A DNA stretch of 64,000 bases from UBA4582 sp002389265. GTDB lineage: Bacteria > Pseudomonadota > Gammaproteobacteria > Pseudomonadales > Azotimanducaceae. The notes below the pieces were generated by a model. That model saw only the letters and a program-made list of their open reading frames with translations. It ran no database searches and was not told where the DNA came from. The stretch is taken from contig CALSRT010000005.1 of assembly GCA_943788825.1 (NCBI GenBank), positions 91,070 to 155,069 on the forward strand, read 5' to 3'. The translations under genes were made by a program, and so were the position numbers. Below, in pieces: positions 43,533 through 51,929 of the stretch; the first letter of the stretch is position 1, and each line of letters starts with the position of its first letter.

Positions 43533-44038
43533 AAATCGATTACTTTTCGTTAGCTTCTTCTTGTTATTCTTAACCGTCTAAAACTGCTTGAGATGGTCAT
43601 CTCTGAGCACTATATCCGAGCACTATAAAACTGCCAGTACGCTATCAGAATCTCGTGACAACTTGGCGTTGCTCGGTAACAGGATGCGTAAACGGACTAG
43701 GATAGTACCTCGACATTGACTGCGCGACAACCCTGAATTGCCCCCAACTCAATGGTAATCAGCAAATGAAATTCTTCCGGCCTGCGGCTGCGATTTATGT
43801 CAAAGCTACTTGACGAATCCATCAATCTGTTAGTACCTTGGTGAGTACCTCGGTGACGCACCGCGAATCAATGACTTGGACGCTGATCGGCGTTCGCGCA
43901 GACATAACATGATGCGCGCCGGCGTTAATACTTAGAACGTCACTGACATTTCCAGGCAACCAAAAGTACTATTTTAATCTAAAGGTTAGTCTGAAAGTTT
44001 TTCTTAAAAAATATCATGCAAGCAAACAGGAGAACCAC
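43533..44038. other. Intergenic region upstream of the RAYT and MaoC genes
   Basis: These 506 bp lie between divergent genes. The 3' part (43960-44030) is AT-rich and precedes the CAGGAG ribosome-binding site of the MaoC gene. The words TAGTACCTCG and AGTACCTCGG recur near 43707 and 43847. No open reading frame or RNA gene is supported. Confidence 0.4.
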
Positions 44039-44551
44039 ATGGCGGCAGATAAATTCCCGATCCAATCTGGACACATCATGATGTTCGCGCGGGCGGTAGG
44101 CGATGCGAACGCTATTTATTATGACGAAGACTATGCCAAGACCACGGAGCCAGGAGCGATCATTGCGCCACCGACGTTTGTCCAGTCCAGCGCACAGTTT
44201 GATCCAAATTATTTCCTGCGCCCCAAGATTGGTGAAGAGTGGTTCGGCTCAGCCAAGGGCCCAACAGGTATTACTAAACGTGAAACCGGCGGTGGTGGCG
44301 GTAGTGGTGGTGGCTTACATGCCGAACAACATTATGTGTATCACCGAACCCCCAAGGCTGGTGACGTATTAACCTCCACCACCAAGCCTGGCAAGTCTTG
44401 GGAAAAGGAAGGTAAACGCGGCGGCAAGTTGTCTTTCAGTGAAACCGTCACCGAATACCGCGACCAAAATGGCGAATTAGTCGTCACAGCTACCGGCTTA
44501 GGTGTGCGCACGGAACGACCAGCCACCAGCGCCGACGACACAGCCAAGTAA
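44039..44551 (+). CDS. MaoC-like/FAS1-type dehydratase N-terminal domain protein
   Basis: A 170-aa single hot-dog protein: FPIQSGHIMMFARAVGDANAIYYDE (residues 6-30, in two parts conserved in HadA/HadC-like proteins), IIAPPTFVQSSAQFD, and a glycine-rich turn before LHAEQHYVYHRTPKAGD (about 97-113). By homology with mycobacterial HadAB/HadBC and with steroid hydratases, this subunit lacks the catalytic pair and partners with the next gene. The ATG at 44039 has CAGGAG 7 nt upstream. The next gene starts 16 bp after its stop. Confidence 0.9.
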   Translation: MAADKFPIQSGHIMMFARAVGDANAIYYDEDYAKTTEPGAIIAPPTFVQSSAQFDPNYFLRPKIGEEWFGSAKGPTGITKRETGGGGGSGGGLHAEQHYVYHRTPKAGDVLTSTTKPGKSWEKEGKRGGKLSFSETVTEYRDQNGELVVTATGLGVRTERPATSADDTAK

Positions 44552-44567
44552 GCACAGGGGAATAAAC

Positions 44568-44987
44568 ATGACATTGAAAGCCAGTGATTTAAAAGTGGGC
44601 GACACCTACAGCGAAGAAGTTTGCCGTAACCTGTCAAGAACTCAGATCGTTCAGTATGCCGGTGCCTCGGGCGACTATAACCCCCTGCACTCCGATGAGA
44701 TCTTTACGACTCAGATTGCCGGGTATCCTTCCGTGTTCGCCCATGGCATGTTGACTATGGGCATGACCGGTCGAATGTTAACCAACTATGTGGGCGACGG
44801 GCGACTCACCCGCTATGGCGTACGCTTCACTTCCCAGGTGTTCCCTGGTGCAACGTTGACCGCGACCGCGACGATTACCGCCATTCATGAAGAAGCGGGG
44901 GTCAAGATCGCCGATATGGATATCGTCACCACCGATGAGGCTGGCACCAAAGTCCTTACCGGTTCTGCCGCTGCTCGCCTCGACTAG
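44568..44987 (+). CDS. MaoC-family (R)-specific enoyl-CoA hydratase subunit
   Basis: A 139-aa hot-dog dehydratase with the hydratase-2 motif: YAGASGDYNPLHSDE (about residues 27-41), containing the catalytic Asp and His, then GYPSVFAHGMLTMGMTGRML (about 49-68) and YGVRFTSQVFPGATLT (about 82-97). It is the catalytic partner of the preceding protein, and the two should form a heteromeric hydratase acting on a bulky or long 2-enoyl-CoA. The start at 44568 has a short CAGGGG site. The pair fits with the acyl-CoA dehydrogenase pair at 18-20 kb. Confidence 0.92.
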   Translation: MTLKASDLKVGDTYSEEVCRNLSRTQIVQYAGASGDYNPLHSDEIFTTQIAGYPSVFAHGMLTMGMTGRMLTNYVGDGRLTRYGVRFTSQVFPGATLTATATITAIHEEAGVKIADMDIVTTDEAGTKVLTGSAAARLD

Positions 44988-45007
44988 ATTCACAGCTGCT
45001 TTATACC

Positions 45008-45046
45008 GCTAGAGAATACAGCTAGAGAATACAGTTAGAGACAGCC
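45008..45046. repeat. 13-nt tandem repeat, GCTAGAGAATACA unit
   Basis: Two exact copies (45008-45020, 45021-45033) and a third diverged copy (45034-45046) lie between the MaoC gene and the selenoprotein candidate. Confidence 0.85.
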
Positions 45047-45129
45047 AGGAAGGCTAACGGGTAGCGCCACTTCGGCGTTACCCGTTACAATCAGGTCCGC
45101 ATTACCCCCCAATTTTTAAGGAGCACCAC

Positions 45130-45471
45130 ATGCCGCAACAGGTTGATTGGTATTATTATCGCGCTGGCTGAACTACTTGCACCAAAGTCGCCAAGTTTTT
45201 GGAGACCAGTGATATCACCGTTAAAGAACGGGCAGCCGCCAGCAAGAAACTGCAGGCCAGCGACGCCGAGGCGCTACTGAGCAGCGCCTCAAAACTCATC
45301 GCCATCAAGGGCAAGAAAATCAGCACCTTCAAGGCCGGTAAAGCCATCGACCCGGGCGCTATCGATGCCATGCTCGGGCCAACCGGCAACCTGCGTGCGC
45401 CGACAATGCGGGTTGGTAAAACCCTGATCGTCGGGTTTGACCAGGCTGTACTCGAAGCCAATCTGCTTTAG
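45130..45471 (+). CDS. ArsC/Spx-like thioredoxin-fold protein with in-frame UGA: probable selenoprotein
   Basis: From ATG 45130, which has AAGGAG at 45118-45123, the frame reads MPQQVDWYYYRAG, then TGA at 45169-45171, then TTCTKVAKFLE and on without stop to TAG at 45469-45471. Reading TGA as selenocysteine gives 113 aa with a UxxC redox motif (Sec14, Cys17) exactly where ArsC-like proteins carry CxxC. The rest fits this fold (SKKLQASDAEALLSSAS, LGPTGNLRAPTMRVGKTLIV). A SECIS-like hairpin begins 15 nt after the TGA (45187-45206). ArsC-like selenoproteins are known from marine sequence surveys. A naive gene caller would start at the internal ATG 45199 and lose the active site. Alternatives are a TGC-to-TGA error or mutation. 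Confidence 0.85.
45187..45206 (+). promoter_or_regulatory. Candidate bacterial SECIS element
   Basis: GUC (45187-45189) pairs with GAC (45204-45206); after a G/A mismatch CCAA (45191-45194) pairs with UUGG (45199-45202) around the loop GUUU. The loop begins with G-U as bacterial SECIS loops do, 23 nt after the UGA, within the normal distance. It lies inside the coding frame. Confidence 0.6.
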
Positions 45472-45508
45472 ACCCGCCCCGCCCTGGCAATCACGGACAG
45501 GTGATTGT

Positions 45509-47662
45509 CTAGGGCAAACCATTAATCGCGTCGATCACAATACCCTGGGTCAATATCTGAGGTAAGACCTGGGCCTCACCAGTCGCCCCCGCATACAATA
45601 GATACAAGGGCACGCCGCTGCGCCCATAGGCTTCCAGCAAACGGGAAATTTCCGCATCCTGGTTGGTCCAGTCTCCTTTCAAATACTCCACGTTCTTGGC
45701 TTCAAAGGCCGAGCGCACCGCCTCATGGTTCAACGCCACCGCTTCGTTCACCTTGCAGGTAATACACCAGGCCGCCGTCAGATTCACAAATACCGGACCT
45801 GCCGCCCGCAGGCTCGCAAGATTCGCATCAGTATAGGCACCATAAGCCGGCCCCGCGTAAGACTGACTCGGGGCGCTGGCCCTATCTTGGCTCTCACCCC
45901 CCGTCGCTGGACCCGCCAACTGAATTGGCAAAGACAGCGCCAACCCGACAAGTATTATCGCCGTTACCATCAACACTCGGCGCCTTAATAACGATCCGCC
46001 AAGCTCCCGTACCAGCCAAATCGCAAATACCAGCAGCAGTAAACCACCCAGAATCAATAGCACACCCATGGACCCGGCTTGCTGGGTCAACACCCACACT
46101 AACCAGATCGCCGAGGCGTACATGGGGAACGCCAGCAGTTCCTTGAAACGCGCCATCCAGGCGCCCGGCCGCGGCAAGGCACGCAGCAGGGCTGGCGAGT
46201 AACACAGCAGCAGATAAGGCGCCGCCATGCCTAACCCCAAGGCGGCGAAGATAGTTAGCGCCACCAGATTCGACTGGGTCAGGGCAAAGCCAATGGCCGA
46301 GGCCATAAAGGGCGCCGTGCAGGGTGCCGCGACGATGGTCGCCAGCACACCGGTGAGAAACGAGCCAGAATAACCCTCACGCTGCACCAAAGACTCACCC
46401 AGGCCCATCATCCTCGTGCCGATCTCAAAGAAACCTGACAGATTCAAGCCGATCAAGAAAAACAGATACACCAACAAGCCGATCACCCAGGGCGACTGCA
46501 ACTGAAAGCCCCAACCAATCTGGGCGCCGCCGGCGCGCAAACCAATCAACAAGCCGGCGATCAGGGTAAAGCTCAGCACCACACCTAACAGGTAGACCCA
46601 GCCGTGGGCCCTGATTCGCGTTTGATCACCGCCTAGTTGCTGCACCAGCGACAACACCTTGATAGACAACACCGGGAAGACACAGGGCATCAAATTCAGA
46701 ATCAAACCGCCCACAAAGGCAAACAGGATCGCGGTCCAGATGCCGGTACCCGACGCTACCGGCGCTGTTGCAATGTCGGGCCCCGCGGCAGGCTGAATTT
46801 CAAAGGCACTGGCCACCACATCTTCGGCGCCATCGAAACCCACGTTTTCATACACAACAATAATGCCGTCCAGGGACGAGGCGGCAGAATAGTCCCAGCC
46901 TTGGGCCAGGGTCAGGGTCATGTTGTTATCGGTCAGGTTCAATTGCTGGGCTGCTGGATTTTCAATCACACCGTCAGTAAACGGGAAATAGTCCACCTTG
47001 CGCACCTGCTTGGGGTCGCCACCCAGGGGCACCTGCAGTACCAATTGCTGCCCAACACTGGCCCAGCGAGCGTCCAGATCGATCACCGCTGGCACCTTCT
47101 GGCGCGCCGCCAAGAAGACCGCCTGCGAGCTCATATCGATCCCGGCGGCGGTGCCCGTCGGCAGGGTCAAGGTCAGTGTCGTATTCTCTGGAATACAGAT
47201 ATCCGCGCAAACCAGCCAGCGCACCTTAGCCCTCAGCGTCGCGGTGCCGACGACAACATCCGCCGGCGGCGTAATCAGCACCGGATACAGGGCCAGATTG
47301 TTATAACCAAAATTCACCAGCGGGCCGTAGGTAATTCGCTCTGGAAACGGCCATTGAATCTCACCGGCGCTGTAACCGGCAGGCAAGTCCCAGGTAATCT
47401 CTGTGGGCGCACCCGAGTCTCCCGGATTGCGCCAATAGGTATGCCAGCCCGGTCGAATCTCCTGCCGCAACATCACCCAAAACGGCTTGCCCGCCTCGAC
47501 CCCGGTGACTTCACTGACCAGGCTCACCTGGACGTTCGGGCCATCTGGCGCACTGAAATCACTGGCCTGCGCACCCGCCATCGTCGCCCCGGCCAGCCAC
47601 ACAGTGACGACCAGTTGTCGTGACAGTTGAGTCGCGCGCTGCAATAACGTCTTTATGCTCAT
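45509..47662 (-). CDS. dsbD: DsbD/ScsB-type protein-disulfide reductase
   Basis: A 717-aa protein with a signal peptide (VVTVWLAGATMAGAQA), a periplasmic DsbD-like domain (about 35-280; Cys pair in RWLVCADICIPE), a membrane domain of eight helices (about 315-590) with the redox cysteines in LNLMPCVFPVLS and VAAPCTAPFM, and a C-terminal thioredoxin domain with AAWCITCKVNE (about 640). It passes electrons from cytoplasmic thioredoxin to periplasmic disulfide partners. The size and the N-terminal domain type resemble ScsB-like long forms. It converges on the selenoprotein candidate, another thiol-redox gene. Confidence 0.94.
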   Translation of the reverse strand: MSIKTLLQRATQLSRQLVVTVWLAGATMAGAQASDFSAPDGPNVQVSLVSEVTGVEAGKPFWVMLRQEIRPGWHTYWRNPGDSGAPTEITWDLPAGYSAGEIQWPFPERITYGPLVNFGYNNLALYPVLITPPADVVVGTATLRAKVRWLVCADICIPENTTLTLTLPTGTAAGIDMSSQAVFLAARQKVPAVIDLDARWASVGQQLVLQVPLGGDPKQVRKVDYFPFTDGVIENPAAQQLNLTDNNMTLTLAQGWDYSAASSLDGIIVVYENVGFDGAEDVVASAFEIQPAAGPDIATAPVASGTGIWTAILFAFVGGLILNLMPCVFPVLSIKVLSLVQQLGGDQTRIRAHGWVYLLGVVLSFTLIAGLLIGLRAGGAQIGWGFQLQSPWVIGLLVYLFFLIGLNLSGFFEIGTRMMGLGESLVQREGYSGSFLTGVLATIVAAPCTAPFMASAIGFALTQSNLVALTIFAALGLGMAAPYLLLCYSPALLRALPRPGAWMARFKELLAFPMYASAIWLVWVLTQQAGSMGVLLILGGLLLLVFAIWLVRELGGSLLRRRVLMVTAIILVGLALSLPIQLAGPATGGESQDRASAPSQSYAGPAYGAYTDANLASLRAAGPVFVNLTAAWCITCKVNEAVALNHEAVRSAFEAKNVEYLKGDWTNQDAEISRLLEAYGRSGVPLYLLYAGATGEAQVLPQILTQGIVIDAINGLP

Positions 47663-47712
47663 CGATACTTAATCCGCTTAATTCGCTTAGACTTAATGAC
47701 TGGGATACGGTG

Positions 47713-49269
47713 TTATGGCCGCATACCCCAAGTAACAGGACCCTTGAGGTCTTCCAACAATGGCTCAACCCAGTCGATCCAGCGACACAAGCGAGCCCGG
47801 GTCTGGCGGGGGTCGATCAACTCATGCACCGCAAAACTTTCCATCATGGGGAACGGTGAGCGCTGTGCCATCAGCATCTCTTCCAGCTCCAGGCGCTTGG
47901 CTTCAGGGTCTGCCGCCTCGGCGATCTCGCGGTGAAACGCAACCGTCACCCCACCCTGCACGGGCAACGCCCCCATCTCATAGGAGGGCCACGCCAGCTT
48001 GTAATTATTCGGCGCAAAGTGGGCGGCCGAGGCCACCCCGAAAGACTTGTGAATTGCCACCGTCGCCCAGGGTACCGTCGATTGCACCGCCGCTGCCACC
48101 GCACTCATGCCATAACGAATGGTCGCATCCTTCTCGGCATCCGGTCCAATCATAAACCCGGGTTCATCGAGAAAGTTCACAATGGGGATATGGAAGGTAT
48201 CGCACAGCTCCATCATGCGCTTGGCCTTCTGCGAGCCCGTGGCGCTCATGGCGCCGGCATAATGTTTACAGTCATTGGCGATGATACCCACCACCGCACC
48301 ATTCAATCGAGCAAAGCCGGTGATCTGACCCTTGCCATAAAATGGTGAGATCTCGAAGAACGATGCCAAGTCCACGACATGATTAATCAGGTCGCGCATC
48401 TTGAAGGGTTTGCGGCCGTCCTTCGGGACGATGGACAACAAGGCCTCTTCAGCCCGGTTGGGATCATCGGTACAGGAAACTCTAGGTGCTAACTGCCATA
48501 CATTGCGCGGCATATAACTTAAGAACTGTTGCACCTGCTGCAGGGCCTCGGCCTCAGTGTCGGCGACATTATTCACAATGCCACTGCGGGTATGCACCTT
48601 CCAGCCGCCCAGCTCTTCCTTCGTCATGCTCACACCCAAGGCGCGTTCTACTAAGGCTGGCCCCGCCACCAGCACCTGGGACGTATGTTTCACCATCACC
48701 GAAAAGTGCGACGCCACCAGCCGCCCGGCAGGAAAACCCGCCACCGGCCCCAGCGCTGCCGACACCACGGGCACACAGTTCATGGCCTGGGCAATAATCT
48801 TGAATCTGGGTTCTGCGTATACCGGTGACCCCACCGTCTGCGGTCTTGCCCCGCCAGAACCCGCAACACTGCCGCCACCACCTTCCAACAGGCGCACCAG
48901 CGGTACTTTAAATTGCACCGCCAGCTCTTCCGCGTAAACACTCTTGCGCAGCCCGGCGCCATTCGGCGAGCCGCCTTTAAGGGTAAAGTCTTCACCGCCC
49001 ACCGCGACCCGCTGGCCGTTGATCTCACCAAAGCCGATAACATAGTTTGCGGGGCTAAAGTCCGTAATCGTGCCGTCAGGGCCTTTCTCGGCAAAGCCGG
49101 CGCCCTCGCCATGTTCTTCAAAGCTGTCAGGCGCCACCAGCATATCAATGCGCTCACGAATCGTGAGGCGGCCCTTGGCATGTTGCAGGGCAACCGCGTC
49201 TGTGCCGCCTTGCTGGCGCGCGAGTTCACGGCGTAATTCAATTTCCTGGGCTTCTTTGGACCAACTCAT
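47713..49269 (-). CDS. Acyl-CoA carboxylase carboxyltransferase (beta) subunit
   Basis: A 518-aa carboxyltransferase of the propionyl/methylcrotonyl/geranyl-CoA carboxylase family: crotonase-like N-lobe with RERIDMLVAPDSFEEHG (about residues 33-49), LVRLLEGGGGSVAGSGGARP (about 129-148), VAGFPAGRLVASHFSVMV, and C-lobe with FLDEPGFMIGPDAEKDATIR (about 368-387), WATVAIHKSFGVASAAHF (about 403-420) and the final LIDPRQTRARL. It transfers CO2 from biotin to an acyl-CoA. The biotin-carrying alpha subunit is not in the window. It is monocistronic, ahead of dsbD on the same strand. Confidence 0.92.
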   Translation of the reverse strand: MSWSKEAQEIELRRELARQQGGTDAVALQHAKGRLTIRERIDMLVAPDSFEEHGEGAGFAEKGPDGTITDFSPANYVIGFGEINGQRVAVGGEDFTLKGGSPNGAGLRKSVYAEELAVQFKVPLVRLLEGGGGSVAGSGGARPQTVGSPVYAEPRFKIIAQAMNCVPVVSAALGPVAGFPAGRLVASHFSVMVKHTSQVLVAGPALVERALGVSMTKEELGGWKVHTRSGIVNNVADTEAEALQQVQQFLSYMPRNVWQLAPRVSCTDDPNRAEEALLSIVPKDGRKPFKMRDLINHVVDLASFFEISPFYGKGQITGFARLNGAVVGIIANDCKHYAGAMSATGSQKAKRMMELCDTFHIPIVNFLDEPGFMIGPDAEKDATIRYGMSAVAAAVQSTVPWATVAIHKSFGVASAAHFAPNNYKLAWPSYEMGALPVQGGVTVAFHREIAEAADPEAKRLELEEMLMAQRSPFPMMESFAVHELIDPRQTRARLCRWIDWVEPLLEDLKGPVTWGMRP

Positions 49270-49530
49270 GAATAATTCATCCTGGCATGTCTGAGGATTT
49301 ATGAGCCTATTCTGGCCCCTAACGCGCGCCTTTTATAGCAATTCCCGCCGGTACGTGCCAACCACTCACTGCCCACCCGCTTTTAGGCCTGTTCAAGGGA
49401 CATAAGATTAGGCACTATTCCTGCTCGGCGTGGTGGTGGTTGCAGCATCTGCTCAGACATTAGCCACTAACCGCTATCAATAGGTTTTACCGCTTTCATT
49501 CACAACCAGCCAAACACAGGAGTCAACACC

Positions 49531-50307
49531 ATGGGACGAGTCGAGAACAAGGTCGCACTGATCACCGGAGGCGCCATGGGCATCGGTCGCGCTTGCGCCG
49601 AACGTCTCGCCAGCGAAGGCGCCATCATTGTCATCACCGATGTTATTGACGAAGTTGGCATGAGCGCAGTCGACGCCATCACCCGAGCCGGCGGTCAGGC
49701 CAGTTATCTGCACCACGATGTCACCAGCGAAGACGAATGGATCAAGATCCTTCAACAAATCCGCCAACTACATGGACGACTCGATATTCTCGTCAACAAT
49801 GCCGGCATCGCCGTCAGGGCCTCTATCTTTGAGATGACCATGGCCCAGTTCCAAAAGCAAAATGCCGTCAATCTTGATGGCGTGTTTCTCGGCTTGAAGC
49901 ACGGCATACCCTTTATGGCCGAAAAGGACGGCGGTTCAGTCATCAACGTCTCCTCTGTGGCCGGCCTGATGGCCTCACCGGGTCTGTCGGCCTATGCCAT
50001 GACCAAAGGCGGTGTGCGCCTGCTGAGCAAGTCGGTGGCCAAGGAGTGTGCGGCCCTGGGCAACGGTGTGCGAGTCAACTCGATTCACCCCGGTATCATC
50101 GAGACCGCGATCTGGAATAAGATGGACGCCAACCCCGAGGGTGGCGAGAACCAGGCGGATGTCGAGACAATAGCCGAACTGGCCGTGCCCGGCGGCATCC
50201 TTGGCAAGCCGCTAGACATCGCCAATGGGGTGCTTTACCTGGCCTCAGATGACGCACGCTATGTAAATGCCAGTGAACTGGTAATCGACCATGGCCTATC
50301 TGCATAA
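49531..50307 (+). CDS. SDR family oxidoreductase
   Basis: A 258-aa classical short-chain dehydrogenase. TGGAMGIGRACAE (residues 11-23) binds the nucleotide; VITDV with the Asp after the second strand suggests NAD preference; NNAGIAV (about 89), SSVAGLMASPGLSAY (Ser near 140, Tyr near 154) and MTKGG (Lys near 158) form the active site. The family includes 3-alpha/17-beta-hydroxysteroid and cyclohexanol dehydrogenases. GGAG lies 8 nt before the ATG. It is monocistronic. Confidence 0.93.
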   Translation: MGRVENKVALITGGAMGIGRACAERLASEGAIIVITDVIDEVGMSAVDAITRAGGQASYLHHDVTSEDEWIKILQQIRQLHGRLDILVNNAGIAVRASIFEMTMAQFQKQNAVNLDGVFLGLKHGIPFMAEKDGGSVINVSSVAGLMASPGLSAYAMTKGGVRLLSKSVAKECAALGNGVRVNSIHPGIIETAIWNKMDANPEGGENQADVETIAELAVPGGILGKPLDIANGVLYLASDDARYVNASELVIDHGLSA

Positions 50308-50492
50308 ATAACCTGTGATCCAAACTATCAATAGGTGGATTAAGTATTAGAAAAGACCAATTGATTCTGGTACTTTCCCCTTCTTAAGTAGCACGTTAAA
50401 TAGCACGACTGGCCGTTTGTTAGCATTTAGTTAGAGATAAAACCTGCTACGTTGGTCACCCATTCATTTACCTATATTTCTTGGGGTTGTTT

Positions 50493-51626
50493 ATGCAAAT
50501 AGCCGTTCCATCGGAAACACACGCGAACGAACGACGCGTGGCGTTGATTCCCGATGCCGTCAAAAAATTGGTCCGCGCGGGCTTCGATGTTGTCATCGAA
50601 TCAGGCGCCGGTGTTCACGCTGGCTTTAGCGATGCCGAATATACCGAAGCTGGTGCCACCCTGTCGTCTGACACGGATGCCCTGATCGGCGGCGCCGATA
50701 TCCTGCTGCGAGTGAACAAACCCGCCCTCGAGGATATCAAGAAGGTCAAGCGCGGCGCGCTGCATATCAGTTACTTAGACCCCTACAACGAAGCCGAGCT
50801 CATCGATGCCATGGCCGCCCAAGGCGTGTCTTCGGTCAGCATGGAAATGATTCCGCGGACCACTCGCGCGCAGAAAATGGATGCCTTGAGTTCCCAGGCC
50901 AGTCTGGCCGGTTACTCCATGGTACTGCTCGCCGCCAACAAATTGGGCCGCATTCTGCCCATGATGATGACGCCCGCCGGTACGCTGAAGCCAGCCCGAG
51001 TCTTCGTCATCGGTGCCGGTGTGGCTGGCTTGCAAGCCATCGCCACCGCCAAACGTCTCGGCGCCAAGGTTGATGCCTTCGATACTCGCCCCGTCGTGGC
51101 TGAACAAGTTCAGTCATTGGGTGCCAAGTTTGTGAATATTGACCTGGGTGAAATGGGTCAAACCGAAGGTGGTTACGCCAAAGAGCTGACCCCTGAACAA
51201 CTCGAACTGCAACGCCTGGGCATGAAAGACATCATCAGCCAGTCTGACATCGTCATTACCACCGCTCAGCTATTTGGTCGACCCGCCCCGCGAATCATCA
51301 CAAAAGACATGGTTGAAGCCATGAAGCCAGGTGGCGTGATCGTCGATATGGCGGTTGGCTCTGGTGGTAACGTGGAAGGCTCTGTGCCAGATGAGACCGT
51401 GGTTGTTAACGGCGTGTCTATTATCGGGGTGGCGAACCTGCCTTCTGAGACAGCGCAGGACGCCAGCCAAATGTATTCCTCGAACCTGTTTAACTTGGTG
51501 ACGGAATACTGGAACGAAGAAACCAAGACCTTCAACCTGAACCTGGAAGACGACATTCTTAAGGAATGCGTGATCACCCATGATGGTGAAATCGTCAACA
51601 CAGCCATCAAAAACTTAAGAACTTAA
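50493..51626 (+). CDS. pntAA: NAD(P) transhydrogenase subunit alpha, domain I (PntAA)
   Basis: From the ATG at 50493 the protein is 377 aa, the NAD(H)-binding domain I alone. MQIAVPSETHANERRVALIP at the N-terminus and the motif VFVIGAGVAGLQAIATAKRL (about residues 170-189), AFDTRPVVAEQVQSLGAKFV, and AMKPGGVIVDMAVGSGGNVE (about 280-299) are diagnostic. The following two genes supply the membrane and NADP(H) parts, so this is the three-gene form of the proton-translocating transhydrogenase that makes NADPH from NADH at the expense of the proton gradient. Confidence 0.95.
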   Translation: MQIAVPSETHANERRVALIPDAVKKLVRAGFDVVIESGAGVHAGFSDAEYTEAGATLSSDTDALIGGADILLRVNKPALEDIKKVKRGALHISYLDPYNEAELIDAMAAQGVSSVSMEMIPRTTRAQKMDALSSQASLAGYSMVLLAANKLGRILPMMMTPAGTLKPARVFVIGAGVAGLQAIATAKRLGAKVDAFDTRPVVAEQVQSLGAKFVNIDLGEMGQTEGGYAKELTPEQLELQRLGMKDIISQSDIVITTAQLFGRPAPRIITKDMVEAMKPGGVIVDMAVGSGGNVEGSVPDETVVVNGVSIIGVANLPSETAQDASQMYSSNLFNLVTEYWNEETKTFNLNLEDDILKECVITHDGEIVNTAIKNLRT

Positions 51627-51638
51627 GGGGAGCTTCAC

Positions 51639-51929
51639 GTGGATATAGTATTTCTCACTTTCATTCTGATTCTGTCGATCTTTCTCGGCTTTGAACTGAT
51701 CTCTAAAGTACCGGCGACACTGCACACCCCGTTGATGTCTGGCGCCAATGCCATTTCCGGTATTACTCTGGCAGGGGCTTTTATCTCTGCGGGTATCGCT
51801 AACTCTGAGATGGCTAACATCCTCGGCGCCATCGCCGTGGGCATGGCAACCATCAACGTTGTGGGTGGCTATATGGTGACTGACCGCATGCTTGCCATGT
51901 TCAAGAGCAAGACAGGAGCCAAGAAATGA
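51639..51929 (+). CDS. pntAB: NAD(P) transhydrogenase membrane subunit (PntAB)
   Basis: A 96-aa protein with three membrane helices: VFLTFILILSIFLGFELI, ISGITLAGAFISAGIA and LGAIAVGMATINVVGGYMV. The start is a GTG at 51639 after AAGGGGAG. It corresponds to the C-terminal membrane part of a fused PntA. Its stop overlaps the pntB start as ATGA. Confidence 0.94.
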   Translation: MDIVFLTFILILSIFLGFELISKVPATLHTPLMSGANAISGITLAGAFISAGIANSEMANILGAIAVGMATINVVGGYMVTDRMLAMFKSKTGAKK

